From Rhabditoides inermis (lineage: Eukaryota > Nematoda > Chromadorea > Rhabditida > Rhabditidae): DNA of 64,000 nucleotides. The stretch spans positions 246,001-310,000 of the forward strand of contig CAWZYM010000201.1 in the NCBI GenBank assembly GCA_963966185.1, written 5' to 3'. The notes below the pieces were generated by a model. That model made no database searches. It was not told where the DNA came from and saw nothing but the letters and a program-made list of their open reading frames with translations. A program made the position numbers and the translations under genes. Every line of letters starts with the position of its first letter. The first letter of the stretch is position 1. This document shows positions 25,136 through 52,678 of this stretch, in pieces.

Positions 25136-26091
25136 CAGACAGAAGAAAGCAAACAACTGCTTCTAGAAAAGTGATGTGATTGCAGAGACGTGAGAGTAGA
25201 CAGAAGAGAGCATAGAATTTGTTTCTAGAAAAGTGATTTGATCGATGCGGAGACTTGAGAGTAGACAGAAGAAAGCATGGAACTGTGTCTAGAGCATTGA
25301 TGTGATCAATGCGGAGACGTGAGAGTAGACAGAAAAGAGCATATAACTGTTTCTAGGAAAAGTGATGTGATCGATGCGGAGACGTGAGAGTAGACAGAAG
25401 AGAGCATATAACTGTTTCTAGAAAAGTGATGTGATCGATGCGGAGACGTGAGAGTAGACAGAAGAAAGCATACAAATGTTTCTAGAAAAGTGATGTGATC
25501 GATGAGGAGACGTGAGAGTAGACAGAAAAGAGCATATAACTGTTTCTAGGAAAAGTGATGTGATCGATGCGGAGACGTGAGAGTAGACAGAAGAGAGCAT
25601 ATAACTGTTTCTAGAAAAGTGATGTGATCGATGCGGAGACGTGAGAGTAGACAGAAGAAAGCATACAAATGTTTCTAGAAAAGTGATGTGATCGATGAGG
25701 AGACGTGAGAGTAGACAGGAGAGAGCATCGAGATGTTTCTAGAAAAGTGATGTGATCGATGCAGAGACGTTAGAGTAGACAGAAGAAAGCATAGAACTGT
25801 TTCTAGAAAAGTGATGTGATCGATGCAGAGATGTGAGAGCAGACAGAAGAGAGCATATAACACGTAAGAGTAGACAGAAGAGAACATAGAACTGTTTCTA
25901 GAAAAAATGTTGTGATCGATGCGGAGACGTGAGAGTAGACAGAATAGAGCATACAACTGTCTCTAGAAAAGTGATTTGATCGATGCGGAGACGTGAGAGT
26001 AGATAGAAGAGAGCATATAACTGTCTCTAGAAAACTGTTGTGATCGATGCGGAGACGTGATAGTAGAAAGAAGAATGCATAGAATTGTGTC
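25136..26091. repeat. 64-65-bp minisatellite, unit 3
   Basis: Copy of 1905-2860. No copy-number change is visible. Confidence 0.9.
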
Positions 26092-26242
26092 TAGAATGTT
26101 GTTGTTACCGCTGCGTCAAAGTGGACAGAAATTTTTTTTTTCGTGATGAGAGCGTAGTTTACCATGCAACTATTTATCTAAACTGTTTTCTATTCTTCTA
26201 TAAACTAGTGCGGAGGCGCGCGGCAGCGCGCCGAAGCGCTAG

Positions 26243-28871
26243 TCGCCCCCCGCCCCCTATAAATTATGCTATGGACTATGTTTGTCTGTCTGTCTGACCT
26301 TCCGCGGTTGTATCTCAAGTTGTAGTGATCGGTAGGGGTTGAGGTATGGAAATTAGATTCTAGGTGGTCCTCGCACGCAAAATTTTACCTGGGGTCCTGA
26401 TCTGACCATTCCTTATATGGGTTCTCCCTGGAAAATTTGCATATCTGAGAACATAGAATCTGAGATATGGCCAGTTCTATGTAAACTATGGTTCGTTTTC
26501 GAGCTACTGAGATGCCCTTTTAGGGTTAGGGTACTGTAGGGTCGGTGATTTAAATTTTAATTAATGACCTCATTTGCATAACTCCAAATATGGTAATGTT
26601 GTATCTCGGTCAGTTTTGATGCCAAAGAGTCCAAACTTGGTATGTGACCAGGAGACAAGTCAGCGATGTTGTTGTTTACATGTTTGTCAACAAGTAAACA
26701 ACTTCGTAAACAAATTAAAAGTTTGTTCTGAAGATATCTAAGATGATGTAGACTTGGAAGCGAGTTCAAAAATGTTGTTTACAGGTGATGTAAACAAGTA
26801 AACAACTTTGTAAACAACCTGAAAATGTGTTTTAAAGATGTCAAATGGTTAGTAACATTCTTGGTGAGTTCAAAAATGTTGTTTACAGATGTTGTAAACA
26901 AGTAAACAAAAGTGTAAACAACCTGAAAACGTGTTTTAAAGATGTGTAACGTGTAGTAGACTTAGAGGCGAGTTCAAAAATGTTGTTTACATAAAGTGTA
27001 AACAAGTAAACAAATTTGTAAACAACGTTCAATTGTCTTCATTTATGGTATTCTGTCTTGTAATGTACTTCTCAGTTAGATTAGAGGTTTGTGGACATAT
27101 TTTAGTGGATTTTATTTGAGATTTCTTTTTTGATGTTTGAGTGTTGAGGCCGCCGAAGGCGGCCCTAGCCCGAGCGGCGCGCCAGCGCCGCTCGGGCTAG
27201 TCACCCCCCTCCTCCTATAAATTATGCTATGGACTATGTTTGTCTGTCTGTCTGTCTGTCTGACCTTCCGCGGTTGTATCTCAAGTTGTAGTGATCGTTG
27301 GGGGTTGAGGTATGGAAATTAGATCTCAGGTGGTGACCGCACGCAAAATTTTACCTGGAGCCCTGATCTGACCGTTCCTTATATGGGTTCTCCCTGGAAA
27401 ATTTGCATATCTGAGGACATAGAATCTGAGATATGGCCAGTTCTATGTAAACTATGGTTCGTTTTCGAGCTATTGAGATGTCCTTTTAGGGTAAGGGTAC
27501 TGTAGGATCGGTGATTTAAATTTTGATTAATGAGCTCATTTGCATAATTCCAAATATGGTAATGTTGTATCTCGGTCAGTTTTGGTGCCAAAGAGTCCAA
27601 ACTTGGTATGTGACCTGGAGACAAGTCAGCGATGTTGTTGTTTACATGTTTGTCAACAAGTAAACAACTTTGTAAACAAATTTAAAGTTTGTTTTGAAGG
27701 TATCTAAGATGATGTAGACTTGAAGTTGAGTTCAAATATGTTGTTTACAGTTGATGTAAACAAGTAAACAACTTTGTGAACAAACTGAAAATGTGTTTTA
27801 AAGATGTCAAATGTTTAGTAACATTGATGGTGAGTTCAAAAATGTTGTTTACATGTGTTGTAAACAAGTAAACAAATAAGTAAACAACCTGAAAACGTGT
27901 TTTAAAGGTGTATAACGTGTAGTAGACTTGGAGGCGAGTTCAAAAAAGATTTGAGTGATGTTTGAGAGTTGAGGCCGCCGAAGGCGGCCCTAGCCCGAGC
28001 GGCGCGCCAGCGCCGCTCGGGTCACCCGCCCAGCCCTATAAATTATGCTATGGACTATGTTTGTCTGTCTGTCTGTCTGACCTTCCGCGGTTGTATCTCA
28101 AGTTGTAGTGATCGTTGGGGGTTGAGGTATGGAAATTAGATCTCAGGTGGTGACCGAACGCTAAATTTTACCTGAGGTCCGGATCTGACTGTTCCTTATA
28201 TGGGTTCTCCCTAGAAAATTTGCATATCTGAGAACATAGAATCTGAGAGATGGCCAGTTCTATGTAAACTATGGTTAGTTTTAGAGCTGTTGAGATGCCC
28301 TTTTAGGGTTAAGGTACTGTAGGGTCGAGAATTTGAGTTTTGATTTTTGACCTCATTTGCATATTTCCAAATATGGTAATGACGTATCTCGGTCAGTTTT
28401 GATGCTGAAGAGTCCAAACTTGGTATGTGACCTGGAGGCAAGTCAGTGATGTTGTTGTTTACATGTTTGTCAACAAGTAAACAACTTTGTAAACAAATTT
28501 AAAATTTGTTTCGAAGGTATCTAAGATGTTGTAGACCGAGAGGCGAGTTCAAAAATGTAGTTTACAGGTGATGTAAACAAGTAAACAACTTTGTAAACAA
28601 CCTGAAAATGTGTTTTAAAGATGTCAAATGTTTAGTAACATTCTTGGTGAGTTCAAAAATGTTGTTTACAGATGTTGTAAACAAGTAAACAAATGTGTAA
28701 ACAACCTGAAAACGTGTTTTAAAGATGTGTAACGTGTAGTAGACATGGAGGCGAGTTCAGAAATGTTGTTTACAAAAAGTGTAAACAAGTAAACAAATTT
28801 GTAAACAACGTTCAATTGTCTTCATTTTTGATATTTTGTATTGTAATGCACTTCTTAGTTGGATTAGAGGT
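26243..28871. repeat. three tandem 0.9-kb modules, unit 3
   Basis: Copy of 3012-5640 with one private substitution at 28,162 (gaacgctaaat against gaacgcaaaat). Hairpins lie at 27,165-27,200 and 27,990-28,021. Confidence 0.85.
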
Positions 28872-31800
28872 TTGTGGATGTAGTGAAATACAAAAAGTTT
28901 TCATTTATGACCTTATTTGCATATTCCCAACAATGGTAACTTAGTTTATCGATTAGTTTCCATGCTATTCATATGTCTACTTACGGTTAAGGTTCGGGAA
29001 AGGATAGACAGAGAGAGGTGTGAGCGGACGCACGGCGCCGGACTGACTGCATAGGCGGAAGGGTGGTGTAGTGAAATACAAAACGTTTTGATTTATGACC
29101 TCATTTGCATATTCCCAACAATGGTAATTTAGTTTATCGGTTAGTTTCCATGCTATTCATATGTCTGTTTAGGATTAAAGTTCTACGGGAAAGAATAGAC
29201 AGAGAGAGGTGTGAGCGGACGCACGGCGCCGGACTGACTGCATAGGCGGAAGGGTGGTGTAGTGAAATACAAAACGTTTTGATTTATGACCTCATTTGCA
29301 TATTCCCAACAATGGTAATTTAGTTTATCGGTTAGTTTCCATGCTATTCATATGTCTGTTTAGGATTAAAGTTCTACGGGAAAGGATATCATTGTAATTT
29401 AGTTTATCGGTTAGTTTCCATGCTATTCATATGTCTGTTTAGGATTAAAGTTCTACGGGAAAGGATAGACAGAGAGAGGTGTGAGCGGACGCACGGCGCC
29501 GGACTGACTGCATAGGCGGAAGGGTGGTGTAGTGAAATACAAAACGTTTTGATTTATGACCTCATTTGCATATTCCCAACAATGGTAATTTAGTTTATCG
29601 GTTAGTTTCCATGCTATTCATATGTCTGTTTAGGATTAAAGTTCTACGGGAAAGGATATCATTGTAATTTAGTTTATCGGTTAGTTTCCATGCTATTCAT
29701 ATGTCTGTTTAGGATTAAAGTTCTACGGGAAAGGATAGACAGAGAGAGGTGTGAGCGGACGCACGGCGCCGGACTGACTGCATAGGCGGAAGGGTGGTGT
29801 AGTGAAATAAATTTAGTTTATCGGTTAGTTTCCATGCTATTCATATGTCTGTTTAGGATTAAAGTTCTACGGGAAAGGATAGACAGAGAGAGGTGTGAGC
29901 GGACGCACGGCGCCGGACTGACTGCATAGGCGGAAGGGTGGTGTAGTGAAATACAAAACGTTTTCATTTATGACCTCATTTGCATATTCCCAACAATGGT
30001 AATTTAGTTTATCGGTTAGTTTCCATGCTATTCATATGTCTGTTTAGGATTAAAGTTCTACGGGAAAGGATAGACAGAGAGAGGTGTGAGCGGACGCACG
30101 GCGCCGGACTGACTGCATAGGCGGAAGGGTGGTGTAGTGAAATACAAAACGTTTTGATTTATGACCTCATTTGCATATTCCCAACAATGGTAATTTAGTT
30201 TATCGGTTAGTTTCCATGCTATTCATATGTCTGTTTAGGATTAAAGTTCTACGGGAAAGGATATCATTGTAATTTAGTTTATCGGTTAGTTTCCATGCTA
30301 TTCATATGTCTGTTTAGGATTAAAGTTCTACGGGAAAGGATAGACAGAGAGAGGTGTGAGCGGACGCACGGCGCCGGACTGACTGCATAGGCGGAAGGGT
30401 GGTGTAGTGAAATACAAAAAGTTTTGGTTTATGACCTCATTTGCATATTCCCAACAATGGTAATTTAGTTTATCGGTTAGTTTCCATGCTATTCATATGT
30501 CTGTTTAGGATTAAAGTTCTACGGGAAAGGATAGACAGAGAGAGGTGTGAGCGGACGCACGGCGCCGGACTGACTGAATAGGCGGAAGGGTGGTGTAGTG
30601 AAATACAAAAAGTTTTGGTTTATGACCTCATTTGCATATTCCCGACAATGGTAATTTAGTTTATCGGTTAGTTTCCATGCTATTCATATGTCTGTTTAGG
30701 ATTAAAGTTCTACGGGAAAGGATAGACAGAGAGAGGTGTGAGCGGACGCACGGCGCCGGACTGACTGCATAGGCGGAAGGGTGGTGTAGTGAAATACAAA
30801 AAGTTTTGGTTTATGACCTCATTTGCATATTCCCAACAATGGTAATTTAGTTTATCGGTTAGTTTCCATGCTATTCATATGTCTGTTTAGGATTAAAGTT
30901 CTACGGGAAAGGATAGACAGAGAGAGGTGTGAGCGGACGCACGGCGCCGGACTGACTGCATAGGCGGAAGGGTGGTGTAGTGAAATACAAAAAGTTTTGG
31001 TTTATGACCTCATTTGCATATTCCCGACAATGGTAATTTAGTTTATCGGTTAGTTTCCATGCTATTCATATGTCTGTTTAGGATTAAAGTTCTACGGTAA
31101 AGGATAGACAGAGAGAGGTGTGAGCGGACGCACGGCGCCGGACTGACTGCATAGGCGGAAGGGTAGTGTAGTGAAATACAAAAAGTTTTGGTTTATGACC
31201 TCATTTGCATATTCCCGACAATGGTAATTTAGTTTATCGGTTAGTTTCCATGCTATTCATATGTCTGTTTAGGATTAAAGTTCTACGGGAAAGGATAGAC
31301 AGAGAGAGGTGTGAGCGGACGCACGGCGCCGGACTGACTGAATAGGCGGAAGGGTGGTGTAGTGAAATACAAAAAGTTTTGGTTTATGACCTCATTTGCA
31401 TATTCCCGACAATGGTAATTTAGTTTATCGGTTAGTTTCCATGCTATTCATATGTCTGTTTAGGATTAAAGTTCTACGGGAAAGGATAGACAGAGAGAGG
31501 TGTGAGCGGACGCACGGCGCCGGACTGACTGAATAGGCGGAAGGGTGGTGTAGTGAAATACAAAAAGTTTTGGTTTATGACCTCATTTGCATATTCCCGA
31601 CAATGGTAATTTAGTTTATCGGTTAGTTTCCATGCTATTCATATGTCTGTTTAGGATTAAAGTTCTACGGGAAAGGATAGACAGAGAGAGGTGTGAGCGG
31701 ACGCACGGCGCCGGACTGACTGAATAGGCGGAAGGGTGGTGTAGTGAAATACAAAAAGTTTTGGTTTATGACCTCATTTGCATATTCCCGACAATGGTAA

Positions 31801-32691
31801 TTTAGTTTATCGGTTAGTTTCCATGCTATTCATATGTCTGTTTAGGATTAAAGTTCTACGGGAAAGGATAGACAGAGAGAGGTGTGAGCGGACGCACGGC
31901 GCCGGACTGACTGAATAGGCGGAAGGGTGGTGTAGTGAAATACAAAAAGTTTTGGTTTATGACCTCATTTGCATATTCCCGACAATGGTAATTTAGTTTA
32001 TCGGTTAGTTTCCATGCTATTCATATGTCTGTTTAGGATTAAAGTTCTACGGGAAAGGATAGACAGAGAGAGGTGTGAGCGGACGCACGGCGCCGGACTG
32101 ACTGCATAGGCGGAAGGGTGGTGTAGTGAAATACAAAAAAGTTTTGATTTATGACCTCATTTGCATATTCCCGACAATGGTAATTTAGTTTATCGGTTAG
32201 TTTCCATGCTATTCATATGTCTGTTTAGGATTAAAGTTCTACGGGAAAGGATAGACAGAGAGAGGTGTGAGCGGACGCACGGCGCCGGACTGACTGAATA
32301 GGCGGAAGGGTGGTGTAGTGAAATACAAAAAGTTTTGGTTTATGACCTCATTTGCATATTCCCGACAATGGTAATTTAGTTTATCGGTTAGTTTCCATGC
32401 TATTCATATGTCTGTTTAGGATTAAAGTTCTACGGGAAAGGATAGACAGAGAGAGGTGTGAGCGGACGCACGGCGCCGGACTGACTGCATAGGCGGAAGG
32501 GTGGTGTAGTGAAATACAAAAAAGTTTTGATTTATGACCTCATTTGCATATTCCCGACAATGGTAATTTAGTTTATCGGTTAGTTTCCATGCTATTCATT
32601 AGTCTGTTTAGGATTAAAGTTCTACGGGAAAGGATAGACAGAGAGAGGTGTGAGCGGACGCACGGCGCCGGACTGACTGCATAGGCGGGGT
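28872..32691. repeat. 191-bp minisatellite, unit 3
   Basis: Same length and monomer order as in unit 1, without the extra 875-base block of unit 2. Confidence 0.92.
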
Positions 32692-33389
32692 GGTATGTAA
32701 TGTATTTAAAAGAAGGGAAGAGAGGAGAGAAATGCGTATTTTTGTGTGAACAATTAATATTGCAACTCTTATGTGGTTTATGCCTCTTGCGATTTTTGCA
32801 GTGAACATGACATCGGTCGGGTTTCCCACTGAAGACGAGGATCGCCGAGCACAAGCAAATCGAGGAAGTCATCGGTCGACACTGCATGGATTCGCATTCT
32901 CGAGAGAAGACGTCTTTCACTTTCACCATAGTAGCAGTTGAACTTCATCCTAAGCGAAACCAGTCGCATATTGAATAGGAAGTGCGAGTCAGACTCGCAC
33001 ACTTCTGCTGTCTCTCTTGTACCCATTCAAATCGACTTCCGGTGTAGCCGTATTGATTGATCGCTGGTGTACGACTACTTGCCGCGGGCTACGCCGCGCG
33101 GCATAACCCCGCCCTCTGATCACTCATCACCCATGCCGAGTCACTCTCTCCTCACCAATCATTCACTTCCGGTTTCACCTTTTACCTTGTGACCCATTCC
33201 TTGTGTTTCACTGCTTATCTGTGATTGGTGTTCTGTTCGTTCCTGATGAAGGCCAGGTGCCGAAACGTTGGATAAGAAGTGATACTTTTTCGTGATTTTC
33301 GTCTGTGATATCCATTCTCATTTAAATATTTCATTCAACACGCACATTTTTTCATCCACCACGGATTAAAAACGATCCACATTCATTTT

Positions 33390-33444
<55 letters not shown>

Positions 33445-33751
33445 TTAGGGGATGAAAACGTGATTCACGCAAATTAGATTTCAAAAACATCTTTCTCGCT
33501 TTGTCACTCTGTGTATTTCACAATTACTTTCTTACCATTCCAACAAGAATCATAGACAGGGCTATTGCGAAAGTGAAAACACTCATTTGCATATTGTGTT
33601 CCAATCGATTGTGTGCTATAACTATTGCGAAATGTGATCACTCCCTTTCCTTTCCTCCTTTCAAACATTCATTTCTGTTCAATTTTACGTTATTCCTTAC
33701 ATTCGTTTCACTCATATTTTTATACAATGAACCCTTCTTCACTTTCAGAAA
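32692..33751. promoter_or_regulatory. leader/presumed promoter region of intact Helitron A
   Basis: This is the only copy of the leader attached to a complete Helitron. It contains the palindrome gtgcgagtc/gactcgcac, the gccgcg hairpin, a GA tract (33,390-33,440) and, just before the ATG, a pyrimidine tract with a clean 3' splice site (acttcactttcag at 33,736-33,748). That means either a 5' untranslated exon lies upstream or the site takes a trans-spliced leader. No TATA box was convincing. Confidence 0.4.
33243..33271 (+). other. CTGATGA...GAAAC motif (hammerhead-like core, incomplete)
   Basis: CTGATGA, 12 bases with a GGC/GCC stem, then GAAAC matches the two conserved strands of a hammerhead ribozyme core. 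There is one extra A before the stem, and I could not find matching stems I and III or a cleavage triplet. The same motif lies at 10,012 and 22,063. It may be a chance match or a decayed ribozyme of a retroelement. Confidence 0.2.
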
Positions 33752-48562
<14,811 letters not shown>

Positions 48563-48698
48563 ATGATCGAAGAGTATGCTGTAGATAGTGTATACAATGC
48601 GATACAAGTGTTGTCATGAACTAATAGTTTCGTTATGACGCGTGTTTATGTTCTGATAGAATTAGTTTCATGAATCATTATATTGATGCTTTTTACTC

Positions 48699-48720
48699 AA
48701 TAAAGACTTTGTTCAATAAA
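48699..48720 (+). terminator. polyadenylation signals of Helitron A
   Basis: Two AATAAA hexamers (48,699-48,704 and 48,715-48,720) lie 137-158 bases after the stop codon, as expected for the 3' end of the Helitron A mRNA. Confidence 0.7.
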
Positions 48721-48799
48721 GACGTTTTTAATAGACTCTAATGAAATAATCATAATAATGGAATAAGAGAAACCAAGAGTAAGAAGAAGAAATAAAGGA

Positions 48800-48852
<53 letters not shown>

Positions 48853-49103
48853 AAGAGAGAGAGAAAGAGAGAATTCAGTTGTTCTTGGAACAAATTATAA
48901 CTACGGGTTTTATATCTAATGTTATAATGTATACGGTAACCTGAATTCAGAAATATTGTTTTTCAACAATTAAACTTTGTTACGTGCTCATCCACCTGCT
49001 CGGAGAGCTCGGATACAAGTATGTCCCTTGTTCGACACAACCGAATGTTATTGTTACAATACAGAGATCATAAATCTACATTTTTCATTAAGGCATTAAG
49101 GGA
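48721..49103. other. intergenic, AT-rich with a GA tract
   Basis: No gene is seen. A GA microsatellite occupies about 48,803-48,873, and the rest is unique AT-rich DNA. Confidence 0.6.
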
Positions 49104-49300
49104 GTGCGACTGTCGAGTGAACACCGTGTGGATGTGTTAGTAGAGGAGGGAGATGGAGAGGAAATGGAACGGGAGGGAGGAGACGGTAGACACAATGTGC
49201 ATCATTCCATCAAATCGTATGCAAATGTTCAGAGGAAGACATCACTCATGACGAAGGAGCATGACGATCACTACGATGACACACTTTCCATATTCAGTGA
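49104..49300 (+). other. possible orphan exon, product not recognised
   Basis: An open stretch of ordinary composition (MRLSSEHRVDVLVEEGDGEE ... DDHYDDTLSIF) ends at ttcagtgagt, a good donor, and is followed by a CT microsatellite. That is the habit of the Helitron introns here. No partner exon or domain was found. It could be a Helitron remnant or chance. Confidence 0.25.
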
Positions 49301-49587
49301 GTCTCTCTCACTCTCTCTCACTCTCTCTCTATCACTCTCTCTCACTTTCTCTCTCACTCGCTCTCACACGCTCTCACTCGCTCTCACTCTCTCTCTCTCT
49401 CTCGCACGCTCTCTCTATCTCATTCTCTCTCTCACAACGAGTGCTTACACTATATCTCAATCAAATCGCAACAAATACATCTCAAACATATAGGGGGTGT
49501 TGCTCATATCGGGCAAACTTCGTGCATCTCTCAATACAGCGCGCTGTTGCTGGCACGACTTGCAAAACGCCAGGTGATATTCGCAAG

Positions 49588-49668
49588 GCCGCGTGGTCCA
49601 GTGGCAGTGTGCGCGACTGGCGGCCTATCGCTTGTTTCCGAGCGAGGGGATCGGGTCCCCGACCCCCC
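49588..49668 (+). repeat. tRNA-like fragment
   Basis: A-box-like GTGGTCCAGTGGCAGTGTGC, an anticodon-like CTGGCGG, a variable-arm-like stretch and a strong T-arm-like GGGGA/TCCCC hairpin follow in tRNA order, close to 80 bases in all. The acceptor stem does not pair well. Best read as a tRNA pseudogene or SINE head. Confidence 0.45.
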
Positions 49669-50376
49669 AAAATGTTTTGCCAAAAGAGTGTTACTCTATT
49701 TTCTCCAAATGAGTACAAGTAGGTATCATATATTATCAAAAAAGGCACCATGCAAACCTTATAACATTTTTAGTCAATGTTTAACTCTTACAAGTGAAAT
49801 ATGACATGGAATAAAAGTAAAAAAAGAAATAAAGTAATAAAAAAACTCACATATCGTACAGCAACGCGTTCGTAGATGTTAGCTTCAAGCGAAAGAGAGC
49901 CCACTACAAGTAATGGTGATCACAGACTTATCATTATCCGCGATCAACACAGAAACGTGTCTATCGGATATGATAACAGAAATGAACGTAACAGATTAAT
50001 GAAATACAATGTAATCAGTAATCACTGTTAACTGTTACCACATATCACGACATGACAAAGCGGTACACAATCCACGCCTTAGTACAAAACATACAAAACT
50101 ATATCATTTGAAACAATTGTTCAATTCGCACAACTGAATCATCTACAATACACTCAGAGTACACTGCAATCAATACAGCGCGGGCCGCGTTAGAGAGGAG
50201 AGGCCGTGAAACTGACAGAGCAGGTCACATTGCAGGTCAAGCCAAAACTGTCGGGAGAATTTTCATCATCCCTAAACTACATACACATTAGGCCCAAGTA
50301 TACCCGATTCGATTGGCAGAGCCGCCACTAGTGGGCCGGAGGCAAGCGGTAAGCGATCCTATTCGATGCCCTTCAG
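49669..50376. other. about 700 bp without a supported gene
   Basis: AT-rich sequence, with a GC-richer patch near 50,180-50,350 that may hold decayed Helitron sequence. A stretch reading LERRGRETDRAG (about 50,190-50,230) is faintly like Helitron A exon 2, but too weak to call. Confidence 0.45.
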
Positions 50377-50466
50377 CGCTTTCTGTCTGTCGCGTGGATC
50401 TGGAGAGAAACACTCGTCTGAAGCGAGCACCGGGAGACGTGGCGCAGTGTCGCCCTCGGCCAGGGA
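50377..50466 (+). pseudogene. remnant of Helitron N-terminal exon 3
   Basis: After a 3' splice site (cccttcag) the sequence reads RAFCLSRGSGEKHSSEAS then TGRRGAVSPS. It aligns with Helitron A exon 3 (RASSLSRPRGSGEEPW, then IGRRGAVPST). The exon ends at a donor gtgaga that runs into GA/GT repeats (50,467-50,620). No other exons of this copy are recognisable, so it is a fragment of a third, related Helitron. Confidence 0.6.
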
Positions 50467-50559
50467 GTGAGAGTGAGAGTCGAGAGTGAGAGTGAGAGTG
50501 AGAGAGATACAGGGAGAGAGAGTGTGAGAGAGAGCGACAGGGAGAGAGAGTGTGTGTGA

Positions 50560-50616
<57 letters not shown>

Positions 50617-50800
50617 GAGAGAGAAAATGAGAGAGGGGAGGAAAGGGAGAGAGATAGGAGGAGTGTAAAAGAGATTGGAAGAGAGAGGGAGAGAAGAAGA
50701 GAGAGATAGGAACAGAGAGAAGGGGAAAGAAAGATGGTGGAAGAAAGCAGAAGGTAGAGAAAGTGAGAAGGAGAGAGAAAAAGAGAAAGGGACAGTGTTC
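50467..50800. repeat. GA/GT-rich simple-sequence tract
   Basis: Mixed (GA)n, (GT)n and purine-rich DNA starts at the donor of the remnant exon. The 149-residue minus-strand open frame rich in SLSLSLS is a by-product. Confidence 0.85.
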
Positions 50801-51677
50801 ACACTCATCAGACTTCTAAACTGAATTTCTTCATCGGATTCTCTTATCCCAATTTCGGTACTTTTGCGTTATGCGTGCAATTCTATTCAGAATTTGAATA
50901 GCTACCTTTGAACCTTTAATACCAATATGGTAAAGGAAAGATGAAGAAGTGGATGTCTTTATCACATTATTTATGTGTTGTGTTGTTTAACAAACTTGTT
51001 TCGTGTTCTTCGTGTTACAAACTCTATTAATCTGGTGTATTGCAACATCTCAAACTTCAGTCTAAACCCATATTGTTTATATAAAAATAAAATAACATGA
51101 CAAAATGAGTACAAATAAAGTCATCTCCATATCTCCAGGAGCACAATTTGTGCGCAAGCACGTTACATAGGCTGTGGCACATGTTTTATGAGCCTTGCAT
51201 CATGTCTAATGGCCAAATCATCGAACACTGATCACTTCAGTATATTCCTAATTGCGCTGCTTGCGCGCGACCGGTGCAAAACAGCCATAGCGCGCGAATG
51301 GTGCGGGGATTTTTGAACTGGAGAAATGGCGGGAACTTTAAAGATGTTTATAATGTTATTATTATCGCGTTCGGATTTATCTGATCTATACAAATAAATT
51401 CCCGCAAGAGAGAGAGAGAAAGAGAGAGTTTACTTGTTTGCCAAACAATAAATTTGAAAACGACACTCGTTCTCAAGGTAATTCATGTATGAAACTTTAA
51501 ACAAGTACACAGCGTGTTACTTGAACTTGGATTTTGTAAAAGACATTTTGTTTTTTGTTTTTTCATTTTCATTTTATAAAGAACTTAATGATGTCCCTCT
51601 GTTAGTTTTCATGCTAAGAAGTACAAGCATTTTATATGACTTGGAAGTTTGATTTGAGTTTGATGTTTGAGTGTTGA
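50801..51677. other. about 880 bp, nothing recognised
   Basis: AT-rich, with a GC patch at about 51,255-51,330 (gcgcgcgaccggtgc and tagcgcgcgaatgg) and a short GA tract near 51,410. No open frame of substance on either strand. Confidence 0.55.
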
Positions 51678-51730
51678 GGCCGCCGAAGGCGGCCCTAGCC
51701 CGAGCGGCGCGCTAGCGCCGCGAGGGCTAG
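51678..51730. repeat. paired GC hairpins ending in CTAG
   Basis: GAA-loop hairpin ggccgcc/ggcggcc (51,678-51,694), then a CTAG-bounded GC hairpin (51,695-51,730) followed by T. Same design as 597-653 and 3916-3969, about 17 kb right of the triplication. The module is therefore dispersed, not confined to the tandem unit. Confidence 0.7.
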
Positions 51731-52678
51731 TCGCCTCTCTCTCCCCCTAAAATGTCAGATGCCGTTTGTCTGTTGTCCGCTCATGTACAGGGTTTCTGGG
51801 TAGAGATCTCGAGCCGACCTTCTAGACTTAAGTTAAGGTGGTCCATGAGACGGCACATCTCTTTTTGCATCTCATATGCATAACTCCTTATATGGGTTTA
51901 CTAAGAACTCTGGACTTGAAATTTGTGATACTTCTATATGGACTCTGTCAGTTTTCGACCTAGAGACTTGATACTTGGTACAAGTAACAAGTAAACAAGT
52001 TGAAAAAATTTGGTAAACAACAACAGTAAACAAGTAAACAAATAAGTAAACAACTCCAAATCTCATTTTAAAGGTATTTAACGTGTACTAGACCAAGTAC
52101 TGAGTTCATATTTGTTGTTTGCAAGTGAAGTAAACAAGTAAACAAGTTTGTAAACATTTTAGAAATGTGTTTTAAAGGTCTCTAACATGTAGTACACAAA
52201 GTACTCGCCTCTCTCTCCCCCTAAAATGTCAGATGCCGTTTGTCTGTTGTCCGCTCATGTACAGGGTTTCTGGGTAGAGATCTCGAGCCGACCTTCTAGA
52301 CTTAAGTTAAGGTGGTCCATGAGACGGCACATCTCTTTTTGCATCTCATATGCATAACTCCTTATATGGGTTTACTAAGAACTCTGGACTTGAAATTTGT
52401 GATACTTCTATATGGACTCTGTCAGTTTTCGACCTAGAGACTTGATACTTGGTACAAGTAACAAGTAAACAAGTTGAAAAAATTTGGTAAACAACAACAG
52501 TAAACAAGTAAACAAATAAGTAAACAACTCCAAATCTCATTTTAAAGGTATTTAACGTGTACTAGACCAAGTACTGAGTTCATATTTGTTGTTTACAAGT
52601 GAAGTAAACAAGTAAACAAGTTTGTAAACAAGTCAGAAATGTGTTTTAAAGGTGTCTAACATGTAGTACACAAAGTAC
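51731..52678. repeat. 474-bp tandem duplication with FOX-like sites
   Basis: 51,731-52,204 and 52,205-52,678 are nearly identical (for example tcgcctctctctcccc at both starts). The join follows 'cacaaagtac'. Each copy includes the start of a repeat module (ccctaaaatgtcagatgcc), 'tctcatatgcataactcc' and GTAAACA arrays. A 64-codon minus-strand frame appears in both copies only because the DNA is duplicated. Confidence 0.9.

Noticed and set aside
33243..33330. Complete hammerhead ribozyme
   Set aside because: I could not pair stems I and III or find a cleavage triplet at the right place. Kept only as a weak motif.
48563..51730. Defined 3' terminus of Helitron A at the CTAG hairpin 51,695-51,730
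   Set aside because: The hairpin belongs to a repeat module found elsewhere without Helitron genes, and no matching 5' TC end could be paired with it. The true ends of Helitron A remain unknown.
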